A stretch of DNA of 64,000 nucleotides, from NCBI RefSeq assembly GCF_014202335.1, contig NZ_JACHGP010000002.1, positions 372,001 to 436,000 of the forward strand. The letters run 5' to 3'. The DNA is from Mycobacterium sp. AZCC_0083 (GTDB taxonomy: Bacteria; Actinomycetota; Actinomycetes; Mycobacteriales; Mycobacteriaceae). The position numbers and the translations under genes are program-made. Numbering within the stretch: position 1 is the first letter of the stretch; each line of letters starts with the position of its first letter. Shown piece by piece: positions 34,889 through 43,043 of this stretch. Under the pieces are notes generated by a model. The model was not told where the DNA came from and made no database searches. It was given only the letters and a program-made list of their open reading frames with translations.

Positions 34889-35920
34889 ATGTCCTTTGGA
34901 ACCGTCGAGACCACCTACGCCGCGGCCGACGGTCGATACGAAAACATTCCATATCGGCGGTCTGGAAGGTCGGGTCTGGACCTGCCTGCCTTCTCGTTCG
35001 GATTGTGGCAGAAGTTCGGCACCGACTATCCGTTCGACACGCAGCGCGAGATCATCTTGCACGCTTTCGATCTCGGTATCACCCACTTCGACAATGCAGA
35101 CCGTTACGGCCCACCGCATCGTGCCGCGCAGCAGAACTTCGGGCGGGTGTTCTCGAAGGATTTGGCGCCCTACCGCGACGAGATCATCCTGTCCACCAAG
35201 GCCGGCGGTCCCATCGGGCCCAGCCCCTACCTCACGGGCGGATCCCGCAAGTCGTTGTTGACATCGCTCGAGCACAGTCTGCGGGACCTCGGCACCGAGT
35301 ACGTCGACATCTTCTACAGCCACAAACCTGACCTCTCGACGCCGCTCGAGGAGACCGTCGGTGCGCTGGTCTCGGCCGTCGAGCAGGGCAAGGCGCTCTA
35401 CGTCGGCATCTCGAACTACCAGCCAGATCGAGCACACGCTGCCGCCGTGCTCCTGGCCGATGCCGGCGTCCCGCTGCTAGTGCACCAGCCGCGCTACTCG
35501 ATCTTCGATCGAAGCATCGATCAGAACGGTCTAGCCGAGCTGGCAGCCGAAGATGGCTTCGGGCTCGTCGTGTATTCGCCGCTCGCGCAGGGCTTGTTGA
35601 CCAACAAGTACCTGGACTCCATCCCGGACGATGCCCGCGCCGTCAACAGCACCTTCCTCAAGCCCGACGCCATCACCGACACCTACCGGCAGCGGACGTC
35701 CGAGCTCAACAAGGTCGCCGAATCGCGGGGGCAGTCACTGGCCCAGCTCGCTCTCCAGTGGGTGTTGCGAAATCCCAGAGTCACGTCCGCGCTGGTGGGC
35801 GCGAGCTCGACATGGCAGCTCGATCACAACGTAAAGGCGCTCGAGTTCCCGCCGTTCACCGACGAGGAGCTGGCACTGATCGACGAGCACGGTGTGCACG
35901 GAACCGGGCTGAACCTCTGA
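34889..35920 (+). CDS. Aldo/keto reductase (YghZ-like branch)
   Basis: Aldo/keto reductase of 343 residues, nearer to the YghZ/voltage-channel beta-subunit-like group than its neighbour. This shows in FSFGLWQKFGTDYPFDTQ, FDNADRYGPPHRAAQ, STKAGGPIGPSPYLTGGSRKS and FYSHKPDLSTPLEET (tetrad D, Y, K, H all present). ATG 34889 has GGAAAGG 15 bases upstream. It follows the other reductase by 35 bases. Two dissimilar reductases in one operon suggest that two carbonyl fragments are produced. Confidence 0.92.
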   Translation: MSFGTVETTYAAADGRYENIPYRRSGRSGLDLPAFSFGLWQKFGTDYPFDTQREIILHAFDLGITHFDNADRYGPPHRAAQQNFGRVFSKDLAPYRDEIILSTKAGGPIGPSPYLTGGSRKSLLTSLEHSLRDLGTEYVDIFYSHKPDLSTPLEETVGALVSAVEQGKALYVGISNYQPDRAHAAAVLLADAGVPLLVHQPRYSIFDRSIDQNGLAELAAEDGFGLVVYSPLAQGLLTNKYLDSIPDDARAVNSTFLKPDAITDTYRQRTSELNKVAESRGQSLAQLALQWVLRNPRVTSALVGASSTWQLDHNVKALEFPPFTDEELALIDEHGVHGTGLNL

Positions 35921-35921
35921 C

Positions 35922-36986
35922 ATGACCAGCGTCGCCACTGATCGGATCGGCGCGGGCGTCGAGGACGGGCGCCCGTTCAGGCTGGGCTTCCTGCTTCATC
36001 TGGATCGGGACTTGCCGCCCGCTCAGGCGTACCGCGAAGCCGTCGACCTGTTCGTCGCTGCGGAGGCTCTCGGGTACGACTCCGGTTGGGTGATCCATCG
36101 CCATTTCCGCCAGGGCAACGAACACGTGTCCGCTCCGCTGGTGGTGTTGGCGTCAATTGCTCAGCACACAACGAGGATCCGGTTGGGCACCGGCGTTCTG
36201 GTGCTGCCGCTCGAGGATCCGCTCAAGGTCGCCGAGGATGCGGCGACGGTCGACGAGATCAGCGGCGGACGCCTGGAGTTGGGCGTGGGCTCGGGTCCGT
36301 TCCCCGGCGCGTGGGAGGCGTTCGGGAGGGATCTGAAGGATAGGCACCGGATCTTCGACGACTCCGTCGACCGGCTGCACCACGTTCTCGACGGCCGCCC
36401 ACTCAACGGCGTGGGGGAGGTGCTGCATCCACCGGGCGCCGGGGTTCGCCGCCGTCTCTGGCAAGCGATCTCTGCCGACCCGGCCCAGTCCCGCCAGGCC
36501 GCCGAGCGGGTGGCGAGAGCCGGTGACGGGCTGCAACTCTCGCGGGCAACCGCGTGGCAGGGAGGCACTGTCGAGAAGGCGCAGATCCGACAGGCCGAAT
36601 CGATCTCCACTTACCGCGGCGCCTGGACGGATGCGTTGACGTCACCGCGAGTGCAGGTCTCGCGGGCGGTGTACCCCCACCCGGATCACGCTGAAGCGGT
36701 CCGGCTCGTTACGCCGGGGGTGCGGCGCTGGCAGAGCTGGAGCACCCATGGCGACCCCAGGCGCACCGACACCGTCGAGCAGTACCTGGCCACCGATCAC
36801 GCCTTGGTCGGACCCAGCGCAAGGCTGGCCGACAAACTCACCGCCGACCCCGCACTGCGGAATGTCACCGACCTGCTCGTCAGCTTCGTGCCCGGGGTAC
36901 CCGACCACGACGAACACCTCCGGCTACTCGAGGACAGTGCGCGTGACTTGGCCCCGCGTCTCGGCTGGCGGCCATCGAACCGATGA
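35922..36986 (+). CDS. LLM-class flavin-dependent oxidoreductase
   Basis: Luciferase-like enzyme of 354 residues from the group of FMN-dependent oxidoreductases with short barrels. FLLHLDRDLPPAQAYREAV, IRLGTGVLVLPLEDPLKVAEDAAT and GGRLELGVGSGPFPGAWEAFG are the barrel strands and flavin-binding segments. ATG 35922 starts one base after the stop of the aldo/keto reductase, and its stop overlaps the next monooxygenase gene. It is the third complete LLM enzyme of the cluster and probably uses a different substrate from the NtaA-like ones. Confidence 0.88.
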   Translation: MTSVATDRIGAGVEDGRPFRLGFLLHLDRDLPPAQAYREAVDLFVAAEALGYDSGWVIHRHFRQGNEHVSAPLVVLASIAQHTTRIRLGTGVLVLPLEDPLKVAEDAATVDEISGGRLELGVGSGPFPGAWEAFGRDLKDRHRIFDDSVDRLHHVLDGRPLNGVGEVLHPPGAGVRRRLWQAISADPAQSRQAAERVARAGDGLQLSRATAWQGGTVEKAQIRQAESISTYRGAWTDALTSPRVQVSRAVYPHPDHAEAVRLVTPGVRRWQSWSTHGDPRRTDTVEQYLATDHALVGPSARLADKLTADPALRNVTDLLVSFVPGVPDHDEHLRLLEDSARDLAPRLGWRPSNR

Positions 36987-38317
36987 GCGGCCTTCACCTG
37001 ATCGTCTCCCTCATGACGCCGGGACACTTCCGCCACGCCTGGCGGCTGCCGCACGCCGATCCGCTCGCCTACGTCGACATCGACCACTTCACCAGACTCG
37101 CGAGGATCGCCGACGAGGCCGCGATCGACGCGGTGTTCCTGGGGGACGGGCCGGCGTTGGGTAACGCGATCGGGGAAGCACCGGGGACTGGATTGGATCC
37201 GCTAATGCTGCTCGGCCATCTGGCGGCGAAGACGGACAACATCGCAGTGGTGATCACCAGTTCGACGACGTACAACTCGCCGTACAACCTGGCCCGACGA
37301 TTTCAGACACTCGATCACGTCACCAAGGGCCGCGCCGCAGTAAACATCGTGACCACCGGGACCTCCGCCGCCGCAGCGAATTTCGGCCTGCCCGAGCACC
37401 CTGACAAGGAGACCCGGTACCGGCGGGCCTGGGAGTTCCTCGACGTGGTCACGCGATTGTGGGACAGCTGGGAACCGGGATGGCTCGTCGCGGACAAGGA
37501 ATCCGGCCGTTACGCGGACGCCTCGAAGGTGCACGCCATCAATCACGAGGGAGAGTTCTTCTCCGTCGCCGGTCCGCTTCCAGTAGCACCCGGCCCGCAG
37601 GGACGTCCGGTGCTGGTCCAGGCCGGCGGTTCCGAGGGCGGTCTCAGGCTGGCCGGGGACTTCGCGGACGTCGTGTTCACCGTCGCTCAGACCAAGGCGA
37701 AAGCGGCGGCCTTCCGCATCGACATTCGGCAACGGGCCGCTGCCGCCGGCCGGCAACCGGACGGCGTCAAGGTGTCACTGGGCGTCGTGGTGCTGGTCTC
37801 CGCGGCGGAGGCCGAGGCCCGTGCGCGCGCAGAGCATCTCTATGCGACGCTGCCGATCGCGCGCCTGACCACCGAGTTGCTGGCGAACCTCGGCCTTCCA
37901 GAAGGCGCGTTCGGACCGGACGATCCGATCGCTCTGTCGGACCTTCCCGATGCGATCCCTGCGGAGGTCTTTTCGGCGGGGTTCAGTGGGTCGACGAGAG
38001 CTCAGATCGCGGAGAGTCCGCGCACTCCAAGGGAACTCATCATCAGTGGGGCCGGAGGCTCGGGGCATCGACTGCTCGTGGGTTCAGCCGAACAAGTCGC
38101 TGACGACCTCGAGTCGTGGTACCGAGCGGGTACGGCCGACGGATTCACCATCATGCCAGCCGAGACTCCCGTCGACCTGGAGAACTTCGCCACCCTCGTC
38201 GTCCCGATCCTGCGGGAACGAGGGCTGTTCCATCGCGACCACCGAGCGTCGACGTTGCGGGAGCGACTTGGATTGCGGTTCCCGCACCAGGTCGTGGCAG
38301 ACGGGCGATCGGCATAG
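36983..38317 (+). CDS. LLM-class flavin monooxygenase (NtaA/SnaA/DszA family), second copy
   Basis: Monooxygenase of 444 residues, full length for the NtaA/DszA family. AAIDAVFLGDGPALG, SSTTYNSPYNLARRFQTLDH, GRAAVNIVTTGTSAAAANFG, FFSVAGPLPVAPGPQGRPVLVQAGGSEGG and the C-terminal GTADGFTIMPAETPVDLENFA are all present. The last gene of the cluster, it overlaps the preceding LLM gene by ATGA. It is related to, but clearly different from, the copy at 30380. FMNH2 is needed from a separate reductase. No terminator hairpin was recognised in the 46 bases that follow. Confidence 0.93.
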   Translation: MSGLHLIVSLMTPGHFRHAWRLPHADPLAYVDIDHFTRLARIADEAAIDAVFLGDGPALGNAIGEAPGTGLDPLMLLGHLAAKTDNIAVVITSSTTYNSPYNLARRFQTLDHVTKGRAAVNIVTTGTSAAAANFGLPEHPDKETRYRRAWEFLDVVTRLWDSWEPGWLVADKESGRYADASKVHAINHEGEFFSVAGPLPVAPGPQGRPVLVQAGGSEGGLRLAGDFADVVFTVAQTKAKAAAFRIDIRQRAAAAGRQPDGVKVSLGVVVLVSAAEAEARARAEHLYATLPIARLTTELLANLGLPEGAFGPDDPIALSDLPDAIPAEVFSAGFSGSTRAQIAESPRTPRELIISGAGGSGHRLLVGSAEQVADDLESWYRAGTADGFTIMPAETPVDLENFATLVVPILRERGLFHRDHRASTLRERLGLRFPHQVVADGRSA

Positions 38318-38363
38318 GCCTGCGATGATGTAGTCGACAGCAGCCCGCTAGCGAGGAGCATCG

Positions 38364-38789
38364 ATGGGACGAAGCAGGTACGCGCTCGTCGTAGTCGTTG
38401 CCCTCATCGTCCTCGCCGCCGGATGGGCTCTGTTGCGGACGACCACAGCCGATTCATCCGACCCTGCAGCACCGGTGGCTGGCACGCCGACGTGCTCACT
38501 GACCACCCTGCCGCCGGAAGCGGTCGACACCGTGCGAGTCATTCACGCGGGTGGCCCATTTCCCTTTCCTCGCAACGACGGTGTGGTGTTTGGTAACCGC
38601 GAGGGTCACCTGCCCGACCAGACCAGGGGCTACTACCACGAGTACACCGTGGTCACCCCGGGTGCCAAAAACCGGTCGACGAAGCGCATCATCACCGGTG
38701 GAGCGCCGTTGACCAAACCGCGCCAGTACTTCTACACCGCCGACCACTATGACTCCTTCTGTCTGATACCTGACGCGGGAAGGCAATGA
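38364..38789 (+). CDS. Guanyl-specific ribonuclease, RNase Sa homologue, membrane-anchored or secreted
   Basis: Protein of 141 residues. Residues 6-25 form one hydrophobic segment (signal peptide or anchor), followed by a linker and an RNase Sa/N1-type domain from about residue 44. Expected catalytic residues are present: E93 in YYHEYTVVTPG, R108 in STKRIITG and H128 in YTADHYDSF, and the core LPPEAVDTVRVI and DGVVFGNRE also matches. Such enzymes cut RNA after guanosine. Two cysteines (C44, C133) could form the family disulfide. GAGGAG lies 5 bases before the ATG. It overlaps a barstar gene, so the pair is a nuclease with its inhibitor. Confidence 0.92.
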   Translation: MGRSRYALVVVVALIVLAAGWALLRTTTADSSDPAAPVAGTPTCSLTTLPPEAVDTVRVIHAGGPFPFPRNDGVVFGNREGHLPDQTRGYYHEYTVVTPGAKNRSTKRIITGGAPLTKPRQYFYTADHYDSFCLIPDAGRQ

Positions 38790-39100
38790 TGACGGGCTCA
38801 GACGAACCTGTCACCTTCCGCATCGACGGACGAAAGATCAAGTCGGTCAAGGACTTCTATCGAGAAATCGGGCGCTCCGTCAACGGTCCAGGAGGGTACT
38901 TCGGAAAGAATCTCGACGCCTTGGCCGACTGCCTTCGGGGCGGATTCGGCACCCCAGAGGATCGGCCCTACGAGTTCGAATGGCAGCACAGCGATGTGTC
39001 GCGGCGCCATCTGAAGGACGACCAGCGCGGGCAGCGCACGTTCTTCGATGCGGTGCTGGACGTCTTCGATGACGCCGGAGTCACGCTGCATCTCAGCTGA
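38786..39100 (+). CDS. Barstar-family ribonuclease inhibitor
   Basis: Protein of 104 residues of the barstar family. The inhibitory helix reads YFGKNLDALADCLRGGFG. It keeps the two acidic residues (D44, D48) equivalent to barstar Asp35 and Asp39, which plug the nuclease active site. The remaining fold is recognisable up to FFDAVLDVFDDAGVTLHLS. ATG 38786 overlaps the stop of the ribonuclease gene, so inhibitor and enzyme are coupled. Barstar family proteins act in the cytoplasm to protect the producer. Confidence 0.9.
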   Translation: MMTGSDEPVTFRIDGRKIKSVKDFYREIGRSVNGPGGYFGKNLDALADCLRGGFGTPEDRPYEFEWQHSDVSRRHLKDDQRGQRTFFDAVLDVFDDAGVTLHLS

Positions 39101-39182
39101 TCGCCGGAAATTGGTTGGACGGCATTCGGCCCACATTGATAGCGTGCGCGAGACCGTGACATCACGCGAGGAGGTGAGACCC

Positions 39183-39242
39183 ATGAAGGCAGTAACCATG
39201 TGGGTGCTCCCACTCGTGTTCACGGTCGGGCGATTGACGTAG
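39183..39242 (+). CDS. Possible 19-residue leader or mini-protein with perfect Shine-Dalgarno
   Basis: AGGAGGTGA (39169-39177) is fully complementary to the 16S rRNA tail and lies 5 bases before ATG 39183, the strongest such site noted in the window. The frame encodes MKAVTMWVLPLVFTVGRLT, hydrophobic in the middle. A weak TTGGAC-N17-GATAGC promoter-like pair is at 39115-39143. It precedes the broken hydrolase gene at 39289 by 46 bases. It may be a leader peptide, a tiny membrane protein or the stub of a lost gene. Confidence 0.35.
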   Translation: MKAVTMWVLPLVFTVGRLT

Positions 39243-39288
39243 GTGTCGCCGGGAGCGCCTGAACAAGGCCATCCCGAAAGGCAACACC

Positions 39289-40063
39289 ATGTACTTCACC
39301 TCCACGACATCATCGAACGGCGTCATCGAACGGCGTCATCGAACGCACCTTCACCCTGGACGACGTCACGGGTGTGCTGTGGTCACCGGAATGCGGCGCC
39401 AACGGCGCACCCCTGATCCTGGCGGGTCACCCCGGCGGCATGGACAAGAAAGCCCCGCCACACGTAGCGCGAGCCCAATCCTCGGTGACCACACACGGAT
39501 TCCACGTCGCCACCATCGACGCACCTGGACACGGCGACCGGCCGCGAAACGCGCAGGACCAACGCTTGATCGCCGACTTCCGCCAGGCCAGGGAGGCAGG
39601 CAGTAGCGAGTTCGGCCGGATCCTCGCCGACTACAGCGCATCCGTAGCCGAACGCGCCGTCCCGGAATGGCGGGCGACCATCGACGCCTTGCTCACCCTG
39701 CCCGAGATCGGCGCACACGCGCCGATCGGCTACTCCGGCATGTCGCTGGCCAGTGCGATCGGGATACCGCTGACAGCGAGCGAGCCGCGGATCACCGCCG
39801 CGGTCTTCGGTTGGGCGTCCGCACACGACGCGCTGCTCGAGGCAGCGAAACGCATAACCATCCCGATCGAGTACCTGCTGCCGTTGGACGACAAGGAGAT
39901 TCCACGCGAATTCGGCTTCGAGTTGTTCGACGCCTTCACTTCGGCGGACAAGGTGCTGCTCGCGTTCCCTGGCGGGCATCACGCGGTGCCAACGGATGGC
40001 CGGATCGACACCCGGTTCTTTCCCCGGCATCTCGGCCGGGCCACCGACACGGCTGCGGACTGA
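39289..40063 (+). pseudogene. Alpha/beta hydrolase disrupted near its start by a 13-bp duplication
   Basis: ATG 39289 (with AAAGG upstream) starts a frame that is lost after about 15 codons. The rest of an alpha/beta hydrolase follows in another frame from about 39,340 to the stop at 40,063: LILAGHPGGMDKK (oxyanion region), FHVATIDAPGHGDRP, nucleophile elbow IGYSGMS, EYLLPLDDKEIP and FPGGHHAVP (histidine). The break lies in a 13-bp tandem repeat (39311-39345). Removing one unit joins ATG 39289 in frame to the hydrolase and adds 24 residues in front of GTG 39374. Translation from GTG 39374 alone would still give a 229-residue protein, but no ribosome binding site is evident there. Confidence 0.7.
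39311..39345. repeat. Tandem 13-bp repeat causing a frameshift
   Basis: CATCGAACGGCGT occurs at 39311-39323 and again at 39324-39336, followed by a partial third copy CATCGAACG (39337-39345). Because 13 is not a multiple of three, gain or loss of one unit switches the hydrolase reading frame. Such direct repeats are prone to slipped-strand mispairing. Confidence 0.9.
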
Positions 40064-40130
40064 CGGCCCTTCGCGCGCAGCAGATTCCGAACACGACGAG
40101 ACCCGGCACACGCCCGGATACGATGCGACC

Positions 40131-41546
40131 ATGACCAGCCTGTGCGATCTGTCTGCAACCGAGCAATCGGCGTTGATCCAACGCGGCGAACTGTCGGCGC
40201 GGGAGCTGCTCGCGGCGTCACTTGCCCGGATCGAGGAGACGAACGGCCAGGTGAACGCCATCGTCACGCTCGACGTCGAGGCTGCCGAGCAGGCCGCGAA
40301 CGCCGCCGACGAGGCGTTCGCCGCCGGGCGGCTGCTGGGACCGTTGCACGGCCTCACCCTTGGGGTGAAGGACCTGCATGCAACCGCTGGGATGCGCACC
40401 ACCTACGGTTCACCCGCGCTGGCCGACTTCGTTCCTGACGCGGACGAATTGATAGTGGCCAGGATGCGAGCAGCGGGTGCGGTGATCGTCGGCAAGACGA
40501 ACACTCCAGAGTTCGGGGCCGGGTCCCACACGTTCAACGCGGTCTTTGGCCTGACCCGCAATCCGTATGCGCTCGACCGGTCGGCGGGTGGCTCCAGCGG
40601 CGGCTCCGCCGCGGCGCTGGCCTGCGGGATGGTGTCGCTGGCCGACGGCAGCGACATGGGCGGCTCGCTGCGCAATCCCGCGTCGTTCTGCAACGTCGTT
40701 GGCCACCGGCCCTCACCAGGTCGGGTTCCCACCTGGCCGACCCAGGACCCGTGGTTCACAGTCCCGGTTCAGGGGCCGATGGGGCGGACGGTGGCCGACA
40801 CCGCACTGCTCATGTCGGTTCAGGCTGGCCCCGATCCGCGACCGGTGGTGTCGTTGCCCGAACCTGGATCGACCTTCGCTCCTGCGTTTTCCAACCGGCT
40901 CGACGGCCTGCGGATCGCGGTATCGCCCGACCTGGGCGGCACGGTCGTCGTCGATCCCGAAGTAGCGGCTATGGTCGAGGCACAGATCGCGACGCTCACC
41001 AACCTCGGCGCCACGGTGACCCGCGCCAGCCTGGACTTCACCGGCGCAGACGAGGCCTTCACCACGCTCCGGGCACTCAACTACGCACAGGTCTTCGGCC
41101 AACTGGTCGACCAATCGCCGGAGTTGGTCAAGCAGGCAATTCAATTCAATGTCGCGCACGGGCGCGCGTTGACCGGGTCCGACGTGGCCCGCGCCGACGC
41201 GTTGCGCGGCGCCATCTACAACCGTGCCCTTGCGTTCTTCGGCGATTACGACGCCCTGGTGCTACCGGCATGCCAGGCGCTGCCGTTCGACGCCGACCTC
41301 GAGTACCCGGACAGCATCGCCGGCGTGCCGATGGAGAACTACCTGACGTGGATGAGGGCCGCGTACTTCGTGTCGGTCACCGAATGTCCGGCGACCGCGG
41401 TACCGGTCGGATTCTCCCGCAATGGACTGCCGATCGGCGTTCAAGTGGTCGCCCCACCACGCGATGACCTGCGCGCACTGGCCGTCGCGCACGGCATCGA
41501 ACAGGCCACCGGCGCGGGTCAGCGCCGTCCGGCAATTGTGGCCTGA
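40131..41546 (+). CDS. Amidase (amidase signature family)
   Basis: Amidase-signature hydrolase of 471 residues that cleaves carboxylic amides. The Ser-cisSer-Lys triad is visible: K80 in LTLGVKDLHATAG, S155 in SAGGSSGGSAAALA and S179 in GSDMGGSLRNPAS. The C-terminal part (AYFVSVTECPATAVPVGFS, GLPIGVQVVAP) is standard. ATG 40131 starts the conserved region; upstream in-frame residues overlap the hydrolase gene. Length is normal for the family. The substrate is not predictable. Confidence 0.94.
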   Translation: MTSLCDLSATEQSALIQRGELSARELLAASLARIEETNGQVNAIVTLDVEAAEQAANAADEAFAAGRLLGPLHGLTLGVKDLHATAGMRTTYGSPALADFVPDADELIVARMRAAGAVIVGKTNTPEFGAGSHTFNAVFGLTRNPYALDRSAGGSSGGSAAALACGMVSLADGSDMGGSLRNPASFCNVVGHRPSPGRVPTWPTQDPWFTVPVQGPMGRTVADTALLMSVQAGPDPRPVVSLPEPGSTFAPAFSNRLDGLRIAVSPDLGGTVVVDPEVAAMVEAQIATLTNLGATVTRASLDFTGADEAFTTLRALNYAQVFGQLVDQSPELVKQAIQFNVAHGRALTGSDVARADALRGAIYNRALAFFGDYDALVLPACQALPFDADLEYPDSIAGVPMENYLTWMRAAYFVSVTECPATAVPVGFSRNGLPIGVQVVAPPRDDLRALAVAHGIEQATGAGQRRPAIVA

Positions 41547-41550
41547 CCGT

Positions 41551-42008
41551 TCAAAGGCTCATCTTGAAGCCCTCGTGGGTAGCGGCGAACCCCAACCGTT
41601 CGTAGAAGCGGTGGGCGTCGACCCGGGACTTGTCGGAGGTCAGCTGCACGAGGGCGCATTGGCGGGCCGCCGATTCGGCGATTGCCCACTGGATCATTGC
41701 CGCACCGAGACCGCGGCTGCGATAACGCCGCGAGACACGGACGCCTTCGATCTGCGCCCGGCGTGCACCGCGCCGGGACAACCCGGGTATCACGGTCAGC
41801 TGCAGCGTCCCCACGATCTCCTCCTCGTCGACAGCGACGACGAGGAGCTGGCGGGGATCGGCGGAAATGTCTTCGAAGGCGCGCTCGTATGGCCCGTAGC
41901 CGGCATCGGTCCCCTCGCGCGTGCTGCCGAGCGGGTCGTCGGCCAACAGCTCGATTGCAATCCCTCTTCTTGCCGCACAGGCCTACGGCATTCGGTATTG
42001 CCTTCCAC
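41551..42008 (-). pseudogene. GNAT acetyltransferase with a frameshift in its N-terminal region
   Basis: Most of a GNAT N-acetyltransferase is present: IELLADDPLGSTREG, LLVVAVDEEEIVGTLQL, then the acetyl-CoA loop SRRYRSRGLGAAMIQWAI and AHRFYERLGFAATHEGFKM. In this frame a stop codon lies just upstream and no good start exists. In the neighbouring frame GTG 42008, preceded by GAGGGGTGA, gives MEGNTECRRPVRQEEG, which looks like the missing N-terminus. A one-base change in the GAAGAGGG stretch near 41,965 would join them. It is either a true pseudogene or a sequencing error. Confidence 0.6.
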
Positions 42009-42110
42009 GACGGGTCACCCCTCAATGTTCACATCTGACGCATTGAGGTCATCGGAACGGTCGACATGGGGGAGTACGGCACTGCGCGTCCGGAACGCAC
42101 GCCCATCACG

Positions 42111-42135
42111 TAACATGGTTATGTCTACTAAGTAG
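42111..42135. promoter_or_regulatory. Two adjacent small palindromes before the secreted small protein
   Basis: TAAC-ATG-GTTA (42111-42121) is followed by CTACT-A-AGTAG (42125-42135), 32 bases before ATG 42168. The local AT content is higher than in the surroundings. They could be a regulator site or overlap a promoter. Confidence 0.35.
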
Positions 42136-42167
42136 TCGGATGCCGTCTCAACGCTGGAGTCATACTC

Positions 42168-42440
42168 ATGACCTTGATCAAGACCACGCTGTCTGCCCTG
42201 GCAGTCGCGGGCGGGCTCACTGCGGCCGTCCTTGGCGCCGCTCCGGCGATCGCTGAGCCGCCTCCGCCGCCGGCGCCCGCCTTGGGCGAAGTACCGCCTC
42301 CCAATGCACCGCCGAAGACGGCCGACTTCTGGGATGGCGAACCCGTCGTGTGGACCTCGATGTGGGGTGGGCGTTGGGGCGTGTGGAAGAACGGGTCCTT
42401 CATCACGCTGTCGTCGAACATCAACACCGGCGGCGGTTAG
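42168..42440 (+). CDS. Small secreted protein, function unknown
   Basis: Protein of 90 residues. Residues 1-29 are a Sec signal peptide (hydrophobic LSALAVAGGLTAAVLGAAP, cleavage expected at AIA-EP). A proline-rich spacer follows (PPPPPAPALGEVPPPNAPP), then a short conserved-looking tail with tryptophans (DGEPVVWTSMWGGRWGVWKNG). This arrangement is common among small mycobacterial exported proteins. No domain was recognised. It is a single-gene unit. Confidence 0.75.
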   Translation: MTLIKTTLSALAVAGGLTAAVLGAAPAIAEPPPPPAPALGEVPPPNAPPKTADFWDGEPVVWTSMWGGRWGVWKNGSFITLSSNINTGGG

Positions 42441-42593
42441 ACACTCTGCGAAGACCAGTCGAGTTCGGCGTGCGCCGTCGAACGCTGAGTCCGTCTCTCC
42501 TCAACTCAGCACCAAGCTCATCGCCGTCTTCTGGCAGCTGTTGGCAGTGCGACGCCTCGGAATGGCAGCGCGTCAACGCCCATCGTTGACGGC

Positions 42594-43043
42594 GTGAACG
42601 CACCGTCCGACCCCGCAGAGTTCGTCGCCAAATTCGTGGACTTCTGGAACAACCCGTCACCGCAACGACTGCCGGAACTCCTGGCCCCAGAAGTCGTCCT
42701 CACGCAGCCGCTGGCTGCTCCCATGATCGGGATCCAGGCGGCACAAGCCGAATTCCGCCGTTTCTTGTGCTGCCTTCCAGACTTGCGCGGTGAAGTCGAC
42801 CAGTGGTGCGGAGACGGGAACCTGGTGTTCATCGAGTTCCGCCTCCACACTCGTGTCCGAGGCGACGTCATCGAATGGCGCAACGTTAACCGGGTAGTGC
42901 TCCATGAGGGCAAAGCGATCGAACGCGTCACATACTTCGATCCGCTCGCGATCCTGCCCACCCTGCTCCGGCACCCCTCACTGTGGTGGCGGTGGTGCTC
43001 ACGTCAACGAATGTTGACGGCGCGTGGCCACCAGTGGCAGTAG
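42594..43043 (+). CDS. SnoaL/NTF2-like protein
   Basis: Protein of 149 residues with a nuclear-transport-factor-2-like fold: FVAKFVDFWNNPSPQRLPELLAPEV, a middle strand region with GDGNLVFIEFRLHTRV, then IEWRNVNRVVLHEGKAIERVTYFDP and a C-terminal LLRHPSLWWRW. Such proteins are polyketide cyclases, isomerases or small-molecule binders; no function can be assigned. GTG 42594 is the likely start although no strong ribosome binding site is seen. Its end overlaps the next gene by about 60 bases. Confidence 0.75.
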   Translation: MNAPSDPAEFVAKFVDFWNNPSPQRLPELLAPEVVLTQPLAAPMIGIQAAQAEFRRFLCCLPDLRGEVDQWCGDGNLVFIEFRLHTRVRGDVIEWRNVNRVVLHEGKAIERVTYFDPLAILPTLLRHPSLWWRWCSRQRMLTARGHQWQ

